Shown here: positions 16,659 through 24,955 of the stretch, piece by piece
How positions within the stretch are numbered: position 1 is the first letter of the stretch
Layout: every line of letters begins with the position of its first letter
NCBI GenBank assembly: GCA_021731025.1
Contig: JAKFYD010000037.1
Coordinates: 1-64,000, forward strand
DNA length: 64,000 nucleotides
Origin: Pseudobdellovibrionaceae bacterium
GTDB taxonomy: Bacteria; Bdellovibrionota; Bdellovibrionia; Bdellovibrionales; Bdellovibrionaceae
Direction of reading: 5' to 3'
The notes under the pieces: model-generated
Seen by the model: only the letters and a program-made list of their open reading frames with translations
The model's database searches: none
Told to the model about the DNA's origin: nothing
Translations under genes and position numbers: made by a program

Positions 16659-17939
16659 ATGAAACATCTCTTATTTTTGATTTTTACAAGCTGTACAATC
16701 TTGAATCTTCAAGCGGCCCGTGGCGAAGTTGTATGTGAGAAGCCGGAAGACTGCCCGGCCTATATGGCCCAGTTGCAAGGGAATGGTATCCTTTGCACAA
16801 GCTTTCTCGTTAGGAATGAGTTTATTGCGACAAACTTGCACTGCTTGCCACCAGAGCTCAGAACAGCGGGAACATCTTGCAAAGACAAAATTCACTTTAT
16901 TTTCCCTGCGACAACAAAAACACCTGAAGAAAAAGCAGAGTGTGACACGGTTCAATTTGTTTCCCAACCTTTAAATGCCGGAAGTTTCAATGTCGACCTG
17001 GCAGTTTTAAAATTGAAGGTCCCCGTACCTCGGGAACATGTGCGCTTTTCACAAGATGGCTTCAAGCCTAAAGAAAAAATTACGATTTATAAGTTTGATC
17101 CAACCAAGACGGGCGGAATACTGCGCAAGACAGTTTGTGAACCTAAACCAAATTCAATTTACAATCCCTACTTTACTTCCGAGTATAGCCCCATCATTAA
17201 CCTTGCCCCCTGTGAATCCATCAGTGGTAATTCGGGCTCGCCCCTTATCGCGGAAGATGGAAACGTACGAGGAATTTTACACTCGATAGCGAACGTTCCC
17301 TTTTTGCTGAACAAGGATATGAGCTTTTCTGAAAAAACAGAAATGAAGATGACTTTTGGAACGAACATGAGTTGTGTCCACCTCAGTCTGTTTAGTTATC
17401 CACGTCGAAATTATTCAGCTTGTGATGTGGTTGTTTCTCCGGCAAATCAAAAGAAATTGGAGGATGGGCTTCGCCAAAAGGCCTTAGATGAAGCCATTAA
17501 AATGATCGACCAAAAGATGCGCGTGATCAGTGAAAAGTATAAGTCACCAGAGTTGATGATGTTCGATTGGGAAGTGGCTCAACGAAAAGCTTCGGCCGAA
17601 GATCAAAAGGCAGCCATCATATCCCGTTTCGTGTTCCAACCCAAATGCGTTGCCCTTTCAACAGCTCCTTTGGGAACCTTAAGAAGTGCGATCAAGGGAA
17701 ATCTGATGTCTTTTGAAATAAAAGTGCCCTACTACCGAATGGTGAGCGCCGTGAATACCGATCTGGTGTATGTGATCGACTTAAAAGAGGAAGAACATAA
17801 AATGAAAGTCACCAGTACATTGCAAGACTGGTTGACCGGTAAAAAAGTGAAACTGAAAGTTGATACTATCGCGCCTGACGGCAAATCTGACAATGTGGAA
17901 ATGGAACTTGTTGAATGTCCACGCCGAACACGGCCTTGA
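16659..17939 (+). CDS. secreted trypsin-like serine protease (V8-like active site)
   Basis: 426 residues. Signal peptide of ~20 residues (KHLLFLIFTSCTILNLQA). A chymotrypsin-fold protease domain follows with catalytic His61 (ATNLHCLP), Asp113 (VDLAVLKL) and Ser192 in GNSGSPL, a variant typical of glutamyl-endopeptidase (S1B) relatives rather than GDSGGP. Several cysteines may form disulfides. The C-terminal ~180 residues, including a predicted helical section after ALDEAIKMIDQKM, match nothing I recognise. Likely periplasmic or secreted. It sits 2 bases downstream of the BFD-domain gene, an odd partner for an exported protease. Confidence 0.85.
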   Translation: MKHLLFLIFTSCTILNLQAARGEVVCEKPEDCPAYMAQLQGNGILCTSFLVRNEFIATNLHCLPPELRTAGTSCKDKIHFIFPATTKTPEEKAECDTVQFVSQPLNAGSFNVDLAVLKLKVPVPREHVRFSQDGFKPKEKITIYKFDPTKTGGILRKTVCEPKPNSIYNPYFTSEYSPIINLAPCESISGNSGSPLIAEDGNVRGILHSIANVPFLLNKDMSFSEKTEMKMTFGTNMSCVHLSLFSYPRRNYSACDVVVSPANQKKLEDGLRQKALDEAIKMIDQKMRVISEKYKSPELMMFDWEVAQRKASAEDQKAAIISRFVFQPKCVALSTAPLGTLRSAIKGNLMSFEIKVPYYRMVSAVNTDLVYVIDLKEEEHKMKVTSTLQDWLTGKKVKLKVDTIAPDGKSDNVEMELVECPRRTRP

Positions 17940-18194
17940 TTATTTTTTATCTGGAGGAAATTTCCCGGTAAGATCTTCGGTGATCTTTTCAGGAAATTCA
18001 TTGTTTTGAAGATAGTGTTCTAACAAAGGACCTAGTTTGCGTCGGCAACTTCCTCCGCAAGGTCCAACCCCAGCCGTTGTTGCATCAAATATTTTATTTA
18101 AAGTGTCGCAGCCATCGACGATAGCCTTTTCAATTGTCTGACGGGAAACATTGTTGCATCGGCATATGATTTCGGGACGCTTTTGCTTTTTCAT
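17940..18194 (-). CDS. small BFD-like [2Fe-2S] protein with unusual Cys spacing
   Basis: 84 residues. CRCNNVSRQTIEKAIVDGCDT and GVGPCGGSCRRKL resemble bacterioferritin-associated ferredoxin, but the second pair is C-x3-C instead of the usual C-x2-C. If a cluster binds, one ligand is shifted by a residue. Its stop codon abuts that of the convergent protease gene (17939/17940). The NrnA-type gene lies 9 bases upstream on the same strand, so they may be co-transcribed. Confidence 0.75.
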   Translation of the reverse strand: MKKQKRPEIICRCNNVSRQTIEKAIVDGCDTLNKIFDATTAGVGPCGGSCRRKLGPLLEHYLQNNEFPEKITEDLTGKFPPDKK

Positions 18195-18203
18195 AGCTTT
18201 CTG

Positions 18204-19196
18204 TTAGGCGCTCTTTAAAAGTTTAGTCATCTCGTTGACGATCTGGAGTTTAAGATCTTCATATTTGCCGTTAAGATAAGCTCCCGAGGCCGAGAAATGC
18301 CCGCCTCCACCCACCATTTCTGCGATGGGCAGAACATTGATTTTGCCTTTCGAGCGTAAGGACAGCTTGTAAACATCGGGTGCATCTTCTCGAAAAACAA
18401 CAGCTGCATCGAGCTGATCAATATTCATGATGAAATCAATCAGGTCTCGAGTGTCATCCATGTCCAGATGATGATACAGTAAATCTTTGCTCTGAATGCG
18501 AATGAGTCCAAGTCGACCATTGCAAGTGTATTCAATTTTTTGCAGAGCCTTCGCTAAAAAATTCATTTTCTCTGGTGTTTGGTGAGAAAATAAATAGCGA
18601 TGAACCTCATCAATATCAAAATGCTGGGATAAAAGTTGAGCAGCGATCAGATGCGAATTCGGGGAATTTCGAACATAACGGAAAAGTTGAGTGTCAAAAA
18701 CAACACTCGTATAAATCGCCTTTGCCATCTGCGCATCCCAAGGAACCTGGAGTTTTTCAATGAGTTGGAAAACAATTTCACCAGTGCTTGCGGCGGTGAC
18801 ATCAATCCAAGAATGCTCGCTCGGAGCGGGGATAATGTTCAAAATAGGGTGGTGATCCACAAAAGCAAACTTGGGTTTTTTCTCGGCCAATTTTTGGTAA
18901 AGCGGCTCGAGTAGGCGGTAATCATTGGTGTCGAAAATAAGAACTAAATCAATTTCTGCTGGAAGACGGGAATCGTTTTCAAAAATTTGGATGTGTTTTT
19001 CGGGATTCAAAAATTTGTATTTTTTTGGTGTTGCATCGACGTTGATCAGATGGACAGTTTTTTTGAGTTTTTTTAAAGCATAAAACATAGCCAACTGAGA
19101 TCCCAAGCCGTCACCATCACATTGTCGGTGGGTGCTCAAAACAATATGCTTCGATTCTTGAATCAACTGAGTTAGTTTATGCAAAGAGACTCCCAC
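18204..19196 (-). CDS. DHH/DHHA1 phosphoesterase (NrnA-like oligoribonuclease/pAp phosphatase)
   Basis: 330 residues. STHRQCDGDGLGSQLAM holds the first Asp cluster, LIFDTNDY the second, FVDHHP the DHH motif, and GGGGHFSASGA the DHHA1 RNA-binding motif. NrnA proteins degrade nano-RNAs and dephosphorylate pAp. The start is GTG at 19196 with no clear Shine-Dalgarno sequence; no nearer ATG exists. Separate from recJ in length and role. Confidence 0.9.
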   Translation of the reverse strand: MGVSLHKLTQLIQESKHIVLSTHRQCDGDGLGSQLAMFYALKKLKKTVHLINVDATPKKYKFLNPEKHIQIFENDSRLPAEIDLVLIFDTNDYRLLEPLYQKLAEKKPKFAFVDHHPILNIIPAPSEHSWIDVTAASTGEIVFQLIEKLQVPWDAQMAKAIYTSVVFDTQLFRYVRNSPNSHLIAAQLLSQHFDIDEVHRYLFSHQTPEKMNFLAKALQKIEYTCNGRLGLIRIQSKDLLYHHLDMDDTRDLIDFIMNIDQLDAAVVFREDAPDVYKLSLRSKGKINVLPIAEMVGGGGHFSASGAYLNGKYEDLKLQIVNEMTKLLKSA

Positions 19197-19292
19197 TGAT
19201 GTAATACAAGTCTTAGTGCTTTTCGGAAAAAATGCAGAAAACTCGAGGAGTTCCGCAACGACGCAATGCGTATTTTACTCGATCTATTAGAG

Positions 19293-19321
19293 TTGCCGGG
19301 CTAGCTAGACTTATGTATAAA
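19293..19321 (+). promoter_or_regulatory. sigma70-like promoter of greA
   Basis: TTGCCG (19293-19298), exactly 17 bases, TATAAA (19316-19321). The predicted transcript has a leader of about 22 bases with GGAGA before the ATG at 19350, so unlike several neighbours this gene has a conventional leader. Confidence 0.6.
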
Positions 19322-19349
19322 GGTTGGCTTCGAAAAAATGGAGACCTTC

Positions 19350-19853
19350 ATGAGTATAGAAAAAGACACAGCTAATAAAATCGATAAGTTGCCTATGACC
19401 GTTCGTGGCAAAGCCCTTCTGGATGCTGAACTCAAAAAGCTTCTCCACGAGGAACGTCCAGCTGTTATTCGTGCCATTGAAGAGGCTCGCGCCCATGGTG
19501 ATATCAGCGAAAACGCAGAATACGAGGCCGCAAAAGAACGCCAAGGCATGATTGAAGGGCGAATTGCTGATATTCAGGGCAAACTAGCCGGAGCCGAAGT
19601 TGTCGATATACAAAGTTTAAAATCTGATCGTATCGTTTTTGGTGCTCAGGTGACTGTGCTTGATACAGACTCTGATGAAGAGTCGACTTACCAAATCGTG
19701 GGTGTTGATGAAGCTGACGTAAAAAACGGTATGATCTCGGTTCTTTCCCCTTTGGCTCGCGCTTTGATCGGAAAAAAACCTGGCGAAACCGTCGTCGTCC
19801 AAAGTCCTAAGGGTGATCGCGAATACGAAATCGTTTCATTCAAATTCGTTTAA
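19350..19853 (+). CDS. greA: transcription elongation factor GreA
   Basis: 167 residues. It rescues backtracked RNA polymerase by stimulating transcript cleavage. The N-terminal coiled coil (ALLDAELKKLLHEERPAVIRAI, EARAHGDISENAEYEAAKERQ) carries the acidic tip residues, and the C-terminal FKBP-like domain includes VFGAQVTVLD and SPLARALIGKKPGE. Two ATGs are possible. The one at 19350 is preceded by GGAGA at the right distance, whereas the one at 19338 contains that sequence, so 19350 is preferred. Confidence 0.95.
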   Translation: MSIEKDTANKIDKLPMTVRGKALLDAELKKLLHEERPAVIRAIEEARAHGDISENAEYEAAKERQGMIEGRIADIQGKLAGAEVVDIQSLKSDRIVFGAQVTVLDTDSDEESTYQIVGVDEADVKNGMISVLSPLARALIGKKPGETVVVQSPKGDREYEIVSFKFV

Positions 19854-19866
19854 AATTCTAACACTG

Positions 19867-19900
19867 TCTGGCCATGCTTGTTCTTGGCCAGAAGTTTGTT
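19867..19900 (+). terminator. hairpin after greA, partly inside the next open frame
   Basis: TCTGGCCA (19867-19874) pairs perfectly with TGGCCAGA (19885-19892) around a 10-base loop, followed by AGTTTGTT. It lies 13 bases after the greA stop and resembles an intrinsic terminator with a weak U-tract. It includes the ATG at 19874 that opens the next frame, which argues against that ATG being the true start. Confidence 0.5.
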
Positions 19901-19912
19901 CAGAATGAGTAT

Positions 19913-21922
19913 GTGAAAAATTCTAAATTTGAACGACGAACAATTGACAGCGAGCTGGTCACTGATCAGCCTGGTTTTTTAATTTTTTTAGGCGGCCTTG
20001 CCATTGCCATTGTGGCAGGACTTTTTTTTAGGGGATTTTTTTCTCCAGATAAAATTCGTGCGCATCTCACTGGTGCAGCGGCAAATATTCATAAAAATAT
20101 TAAAGTGGATTTCTCTTCGGCCGAGTTGAGTCTATCGAAGAATGGCCTTCCCCGTGTTGCGGTGATCGTAAAAGATGTGAAATTGCTTTCCTCGGAAAGC
20201 TGCTGGATGGCTCCTGAAATCAATATCGATGAAATCATTTTGCCCATTTCAATCAAGAATCTTGTCCTTGGTCACTCGGCCGTCAGCGAACTGAATTTTG
20301 GAAAAATGGAACTTAAGCTAGCAGGGGAGTGGAAGTTTTGCCAACCTCGTGAACGCACGGGGGCAACGCCTGCTGATGCAACAAGTTCTAAAAAGTCGGT
20401 GGCTTTGATTGAGACTGAAAAACCTGCGGACATCCAACTTCAAGAGCAAATCCGTGAATTAAGAATCGATGAAGTAAAACTTGTGCATAAGAATTTGGAA
20501 AATATTCCCTCTTTGTTGACGAACGTGGTGATTTCTTTAAAGTCCGTCCAGCCTAAGATTATTTTATTGCAGGCCCAAAGTTATTTTTTCAATGAGAATC
20601 AACAGCGTGATTACACTTCGAGAGGGGAAATTCACATTGAGTACAATGAATTCCCCGAGAGGAAATTGCAGACTCATGTCTTAGGGCAGTTTCGTGAAGG
20701 ACATTTTACGATCCAGATGCAAAATCGTCTTGATGAAGGCGAATACAATTTAGAATTAGATTTACGTCATTTGCCTTTAAGCAAAATTTTTTCAACCCTG
20801 CGGGGATTTGGGTTCAGTGCCGAGCTGAATCCAAAGCAGGCGTGGTTATCCTTAAAAGGAAAATCCCGTGGGTTTTTAGATAAAATCCAAAGTGAAAGTT
20901 TTGAAGTCAAAGATCTAAAACTGGAAGGCGATGTCGGTGAGCTGAGCACGGAACTGATTGAATTTTCCCAGTTGAATCCTTTAAAGATGAAACCTTTTTT
21001 GATGAAAGCCGAGCAACTCGATTTAGGAAAAGTATTATCCTTTTACAACAAATCCCAAATTATTCCTATTTTAGGTGACCTTGGACGGTTTAGCGGTCGT
21101 ATCGAAATTTTCGACAATGAAGAGTTCCGATTTTTCGGTTTTCACCGGGGCTTGGAATTTATATTTTCAAGCTTAGGCCGTCGCGAGCTTCAAAAAATAA
21201 ATCAGATGTCCTTGGATGCCTCGCTGAAAAAGAAAAAATGGAACTTAAAACTGAACCGTTTCGAAATGGAAAACGGGAAGTTCGCAGGGGAGCTTCATTT
21301 GAATGCGGATCGCAATTTTCAAAAGATAGACACAAAAGTTATGGTTGAACATTTATCTTTGTCACCTCAGGTACAAAACTTAGTGACTCAAGGCGGAGGC
21401 TTGGCCCCCTTCCGTGGAAATTTGAATTTCATTTGGGAAGAAGGGGTGCTGCAAAAGATTCTTGGCTTGATCGAGTCTGATGAAGCCACCGTCAATCAAA
21501 TTAAACTTGAAAACTTAGCCTTTCAATTTGAAAACAGTTCGGGAACACCTTTTGTCTTAAAAACAAAATTTCAAAATGTGATGATTGCCGAAGATTATCT
21601 GACTAAAAGTTTTTTAAGTCCCGCAGTGAAGCCTCAGTGGATTGTTAATGGCGGAATTCATTTGAATAAGGTGACTGGCCAAATGAAGTTTGCCCATGAT
21701 CGTTCCGCCGAGTGGAGAGGTTTTCAAGCAAACCTTACTGGCGGCGTCGAAAAGTTGGCTTCGGATGGAGGCTGGACAAGTCAGGGAATATTGGACGCGA
21801 CACTCAGTTTAAAATCTCCGCGTGGAAACACCAAATGGAAAATTACAGGAACTCGAGATGAACCAACTATTAAAGAGCTCGGTGATTCTGCCACTGCTCG
21901 AACTGAATCTGCTTCGCACTGA
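19913..21922 (+). CDS. AsmA-like inner-membrane-anchored protein
   Basis: About 669 residues. One N-terminal transmembrane helix (FLIFLGGLAIAIVAGLFFRG) is followed by a long periplasmic region rich in beta-strand pattern (KNIKVDFSSAELSLSKNGLPRVAVIVKDVKL), as in the AsmA/TamB/YhdP group that bridges the envelope and helps lipid transport. I did not find a specific C-terminal motif, so the subfamily is open. Start is uncertain: ATG at 19874 is buried in the greA hairpin, so I prefer GTG at 19913, with no strong Shine-Dalgarno sequence for either. The GDPD gene begins inside its last codons. Confidence 0.72.
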   Translation: MKNSKFERRTIDSELVTDQPGFLIFLGGLAIAIVAGLFFRGFFSPDKIRAHLTGAAANIHKNIKVDFSSAELSLSKNGLPRVAVIVKDVKLLSSESCWMAPEINIDEIILPISIKNLVLGHSAVSELNFGKMELKLAGEWKFCQPRERTGATPADATSSKKSVALIETEKPADIQLQEQIRELRIDEVKLVHKNLENIPSLLTNVVISLKSVQPKIILLQAQSYFFNENQQRDYTSRGEIHIEYNEFPERKLQTHVLGQFREGHFTIQMQNRLDEGEYNLELDLRHLPLSKIFSTLRGFGFSAELNPKQAWLSLKGKSRGFLDKIQSESFEVKDLKLEGDVGELSTELIEFSQLNPLKMKPFLMKAEQLDLGKVLSFYNKSQIIPILGDLGRFSGRIEIFDNEEFRFFGFHRGLEFIFSSLGRRELQKINQMSLDASLKKKKWNLKLNRFEMENGKFAGELHLNADRNFQKIDTKVMVEHLSLSPQVQNLVTQGGGLAPFRGNLNFIWEEGVLQKILGLIESDEATVNQIKLENLAFQFENSSGTPFVLKTKFQNVMIAEDYLTKSFLSPAVKPQWIVNGGIHLNKVTGQMKFAHDRSAEWRGFQANLTGGVEKLASDGGWTSQGILDATLSLKSPRGNTKWKITGTRDEPTIKELGDSATARTESASH

Positions 21923-22634
21923 AAAGTGGCCTGAGCATTCATTCACTTTGCCAAAATTTCAAGCTCACCGCGGATTTTGGTGTGAAGGACTTCAAGAAAA
22001 CACTTTGGAGTCTTTGGTGGCAGCGAAGAAGTTAGGTTTTCAAATGGCTGAATTCGATGTTCAGCTCAGTCATGATGGCATTCCTATACTATTTCATGAT
22101 TTAAATTTAAGCCGAATTGCAAAAAAAAATATTCCCATCAACCGATTGTCCGCCAACGAACTTAAACGCTTAGCTGCAGTTTCTACTCTCGAAGAAATTC
22201 TACACCATTCCGATGTGCCCGATTATTTGAATATCGAAATTAAATCGGGCTTTTTGGTGAAAGATCCTTTGATCGAGCCTGTTGTGAGGGGCATTCGTCA
22301 AGCGAAAGCTCAATCCAGAATCGTCATTTCCAGTTTTAATCCTTGGTGCTTGGTTAAACTTAAACGCTTAATTCCAGAAGTGCCACTGGCCTTGTTAGCG
22401 TCCCCGGAAAAGGCGAATGGGAATTACATTTACCTGCGAAGACTGTGGATGACTCCCTTGTTAAGACCGCATCTGCTGCATTTGGATTACCGCATGTTAG
22501 ACAGTTATTTTCTAAAGCTGATCCGTCAAAATAATTTATCAGTGGCAGCCTGGACGGTGAACGATTCGCAAGTAGCAAAAAATCTCTTAGAAAACGATGT
22601 GCTTTCCATCATTACCGATAAGAAACTGTTTTGA
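21858..22634 (+). CDS. glycerophosphodiester phosphodiesterase
   Basis: About 258 residues, TIM-barrel GDPD family. FQAHRGFWCEGLQENTLESL (catalytic His, Arg, Glu) is followed by FDVQLSHDGIPILFHDLNLSR with the second His, LNIEIKSG with a Glu, and WTVNDSQVAKNLLENDVLSIITD at the end, as expected. It releases glycerol-3-phosphate from deacylated lipids. No signal peptide is obvious, so cytoplasmic action is likely. I chose ATG at 21858 (AGGA 7 bases before); it overlaps the AsmA-like gene by 65 bases. An upstream ATG at 21822 lacks a Shine-Dalgarno sequence. Confidence 0.88.
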   Translation: MNQLLKSSVILPLLELNLLRTEKWPEHSFTLPKFQAHRGFWCEGLQENTLESLVAAKKLGFQMAEFDVQLSHDGIPILFHDLNLSRIAKKNIPINRLSANELKRLAAVSTLEEILHHSDVPDYLNIEIKSGFLVKDPLIEPVVRGIRQAKAQSRIVISSFNPWCLVKLKRLIPEVPLALLASPEKANGNYIYLRRLWMTPLLRPHLLHLDYRMLDSYFLKLIRQNNLSVAAWTVNDSQVAKNLLENDVLSIITDKKLF

Positions 22635-22725
22635 TTTTGTTGCTTCCTACAAAGGTCGAGCTTTCATTTCCCAGTTTCTTTCTAGGTCAGAACATTTCAT
22701 ACTTAGAAAGTCCACTGGAGGATTT

Positions 22726-23271
22726 ATGAAATCAGCAGCTTTAATGACTTTGAACTTAATCTTTTTACCTTTACTAGGATGGGCCGAACCCTCGGCCGTG
22801 GTTCATCTCAAGCTGTCTCCTGCTGGTTCATTCAAGGGCGAAACCCGCGACGTCAAAGGCTCTGCCCAACAAAACGGAACAAAAGTGACAGCACAAAATA
22901 TAGTGGTGGATCTTAAAAATATAAGTACCGGAATCAGTCTGCGTGATGAGCATACAAAGAATAAATATCTCGAAGTTTCAAAATTCCCCACAGCTATCTT
23001 AGTTTCCGCAACAGGTGAAAACGGAAAAGGTACGGGCATTATCAAGATTAAAGGAATTGAAAAACCGATTTCAGGAACCTATAAAATTCGCGGTAAAGAA
23101 CTTGATGCCGAATTTGAAATTAAACTTTCTGATTTTGGGATCAAAGGGATCAAGTACATGGGTGTCGGTGTTAATGATACAGCTAAAGTGAGTGTCACGG
23201 TGCCCATCGATGCGGGTCGAAATCCTCAAAGCCTCAGAAAACCCGTCAGTAAAAAGCCAATTAAAAAATAA
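22726..23271 (+). CDS. YceI-family periplasmic protein
   Basis: 181 residues. Signal peptide MKSAALMTLNLIFLPLLGWAEP. The mature domain has the YceI lipocalin-like pattern (GTKVTAQNIVVDLKNISTGI, LRDEHTKNKYLEVSKFPTA, IKIKGIEKPISGTYKIRG). Family members bind isoprenoid-type lipids in the periplasm. TGGAGG precedes the ATG at 22726. A basic C-terminal tail (SLRKPVSKKPIKK) is an unusual addition. Confidence 0.85.
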   Translation: MKSAALMTLNLIFLPLLGWAEPSAVVHLKLSPAGSFKGETRDVKGSAQQNGTKVTAQNIVVDLKNISTGISLRDEHTKNKYLEVSKFPTAILVSATGENGKGTGIIKIKGIEKPISGTYKIRGKELDAEFEIKLSDFGIKGIKYMGVGVNDTAKVSVTVPIDAGRNPQSLRKPVSKKPIKK

Positions 23272-23277
23272 TTTTAA

Positions 23278-23490
23278 TTAATCTTTCTTTGTTTTATTCT
23301 GAAATTTCTTCTGTCGTTCGATGAGTTCGGGGTCATCTTTTATATCTGTCTCATCGACATCAATTTCATTTATAGATTCTTTGAAATTGCGGCCGGCTTT
23401 CCCAATGGATTTACCCAGTTCGCTCAATTTGTTCGAGTTAAATAAGACGTACCCCAAGGCGGCGAGAAGCAATATTTCGATTAAGCCCAT
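23278..23490 (-). CDS. tatA: TatA/TatE-like twin-arginine translocase subunit
   Basis: 70 residues. A short N-terminal transmembrane helix (IEILLLAALGYVLF) joins an amphipathic helix (NSNKLSELGKSIGKAGRNFKES) and an acidic tail, the layout of TatA, which forms the Tat export pore. The FGPKKLPELG-like hinge is degenerate (FNSNKLSELG). No tatB or tatC is adjacent. The window encodes at least one Tat substrate (59787-61250). Confidence 0.75.
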   Translation of the reverse strand: MGLIEILLLAALGYVLFNSNKLSELGKSIGKAGRNFKESINEIDVDETDIKDDPELIERQKKFQNKTKKD

Positions 23491-23498
23491 GGCCGATG

Positions 23499-24002
23499 TT
23501 ACTCGGTTTGGGCTTCGGGTTCAACTTCATTTGCGGGGCTGCTGACTTCCACAGTGGTTGATTCAGTCGTGTGAATTTCCATATCCGTTGTTGCCGAGGC
23601 CTCTGGAAGATTCTGCACAGGAAGGGTTTGCCCACTTTGAATTTTCTTTTGGGGTAAAGTCGAAGTCACTCCAGACGGTCGCGCATCGCCAGTGGAAAGT
23701 TTTGATGATTTTTTCCCTTTGGCTGCTACCGAAGCTTTTGCACCTGCTTTGGCCCCTGGAGCTAACTTTTTAAGTTCTCCGTCGTAGTGAGATTTTAATT
23801 CGCTCATTTTAGATTGGTACTCTTTGCGAATCTCTTCGACTCTTTGTTTGCGAGCTGTCGACACGCAAGATTGGTAAGTTTGCACGGCAATTTCTTTAGC
23901 TTGCGAACGGCAAGTGAGATCAAAGGGATTCGCCGTTTCGGCACGAGCTAAAAGAAATGATCCTAGGTAACTGACGATAAGTACGTAAAGAACTTGTTTC
24001 AT
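23499..24002 (-). CDS. exported protein with low-complexity C-terminus
   Basis: 167 residues, family not recognised. Signal peptide MKQVLYVLIVSYLGSFLLARAET. A helical, charged section (QKRVEEIRKEYQSKMSELKSHYDGELKKL, preceded by two Cys) is followed by an Ala/Gly/Lys-rich linker and a Thr/Glu-rich acidic end. Probably a periplasmic or envelope-associated coiled-coil protein. Encoded 8 bases upstream of the TatA-like gene on the same strand. GAGG precedes the ATG. Confidence 0.65.
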   Translation of the reverse strand: MKQVLYVLIVSYLGSFLLARAETANPFDLTCRSQAKEIAVQTYQSCVSTARKQRVEEIRKEYQSKMSELKSHYDGELKKLAPGAKAGAKASVAAKGKKSSKLSTGDARPSGVTSTLPQKKIQSGQTLPVQNLPEASATTDMEIHTTESTTVEVSSPANEVEPEAQTE

Positions 24003-24147
24003 AAGAACCTCGCACCCAGAATTACTACAAATTCCAAACCAACAGAAAAATCGGGGCAGAAGGTTTACTTTGAAGAACAGGCGGTTATCGGGCCGGCAAG
24101 CTTGTAGTTTTTTTACAAACTGTCAAATTTAGTTACACTGGAAACCC

Positions 24148-24873
24148 TCACCACAGATGAGATAAGGCCAATTTTCCGCTCGCGCTGGAACCGACGCTAT
24201 CAATATTCATCATCGAAATTCCAAGATTTAAATTCCACTGATGGTTGAAGGAGTAATACAGATCGAGGTTTGCCCCTTCCCCATCGAAATAGGTCCTGGA
24301 ATTAGAAGTGACACTGCCGAAACTGCTAAGGATCGCGTTCGTTAGAATACCCGCCGAAACATATCCGGAAAATTTTGAGAAGCTAATTTTGCCGGCAAAT
24401 TTCTGTGTAAATTGGTACAAGGGACCAGCGGAAAATGTCGATAAATGAATTTTTAAAATAAGCGTATCAAATTCACTGACATTATAATTGAGATTCAAAG
24501 CCCAATCCTGCGCTAATCTATAGCGGTAATCCACATCGGCGGTACCACCTAATAAGAGATACATAGCTGAAGCTCCGAGGCGGTGCTTCTCTTCTCTGTG
24601 AATCTGCCATTTTATCCCTAAGGGAAGTGGCACCCACACCACAGAAAAATCGTCTGATAAGGACATTTCCCAAATCAGAGGATGAGGCAGAACTGAGTTT
24701 TCGACGGGGATAAGCCAGATATTCCAACTGTCCACCGAATAGGGAAGAGTGTAAGGGCGATCAATTTCACTGAGGGGATACTTCTCGGCAAGGTTGGTTT
24801 TGCTGGCGCAGCCTGCACCAAGAAAAAGACAAAATAAAATCAAAAGGCTTAAAGATGAAAAATGTTTTTGCAT
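24148..24873 (-). CDS. lipoprotein with beta-barrel-like body
   Basis: 241 residues. Lipoprotein signal with lipobox LGAGC near residue 22. The body has alternating hydrophobic strands and aromatic residues (LGASAMYLLLGGTADVDYRY, WALNLNYNVSEFDTLILKI, YFDGEGANLDLYYSFNHQWN), ending in a hydrophobic/aromatic LALSHLW that looks like an outer-membrane beta-signal. A lipid-anchored barrel is odd; the protein may instead be an OmpA-barrel-like outer-membrane protein with a Cys near the signal cleavage site. Family not recognised. A leaderless promoter precedes it. Confidence 0.65.
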   Translation of the reverse strand: MQKHFSSLSLLILFCLFLGAGCASKTNLAEKYPLSEIDRPYTLPYSVDSWNIWLIPVENSVLPHPLIWEMSLSDDFSVVWVPLPLGIKWQIHREEKHRLGASAMYLLLGGTADVDYRYRLAQDWALNLNYNVSEFDTLILKIHLSTFSAGPLYQFTQKFAGKISFSKFSGYVSAGILTNAILSSFGSVTSNSRTYFDGEGANLDLYYSFNHQWNLNLGISMMNIDSVGSSASGKLALSHLW

Positions 24874-24879
24874 TTAAAA

Positions 24880-24907
24880 AGTATGACTGAAAACGATAAG
24901 TTTTCAA
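24880..24907 (-). promoter_or_regulatory. sigma70-like promoter, predicted leaderless start of the 24873 lipoprotein gene
   Basis: On the minus strand TTGAAA (24907-24902), 16 bases, CATACT (24885-24880), then 6 bases to the ATG at 24873. No Shine-Dalgarno sequence is present, so the mRNA should start at the AUG. Confidence 0.5.
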
Positions 24908-24955
24908 ATTAAAGAAAAGCCAATAAATTTACAAAGTAAAACTTTAGCCCAAAAT

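Noticed and set aside
24098-24122. TTGTA...TACAA hairpin with a T-run near 24110
   Set aside because: AT-rich short stem with T residues in the loop and no T-tract after it in the direction of the minus-strand genes; too weak to call a terminator.
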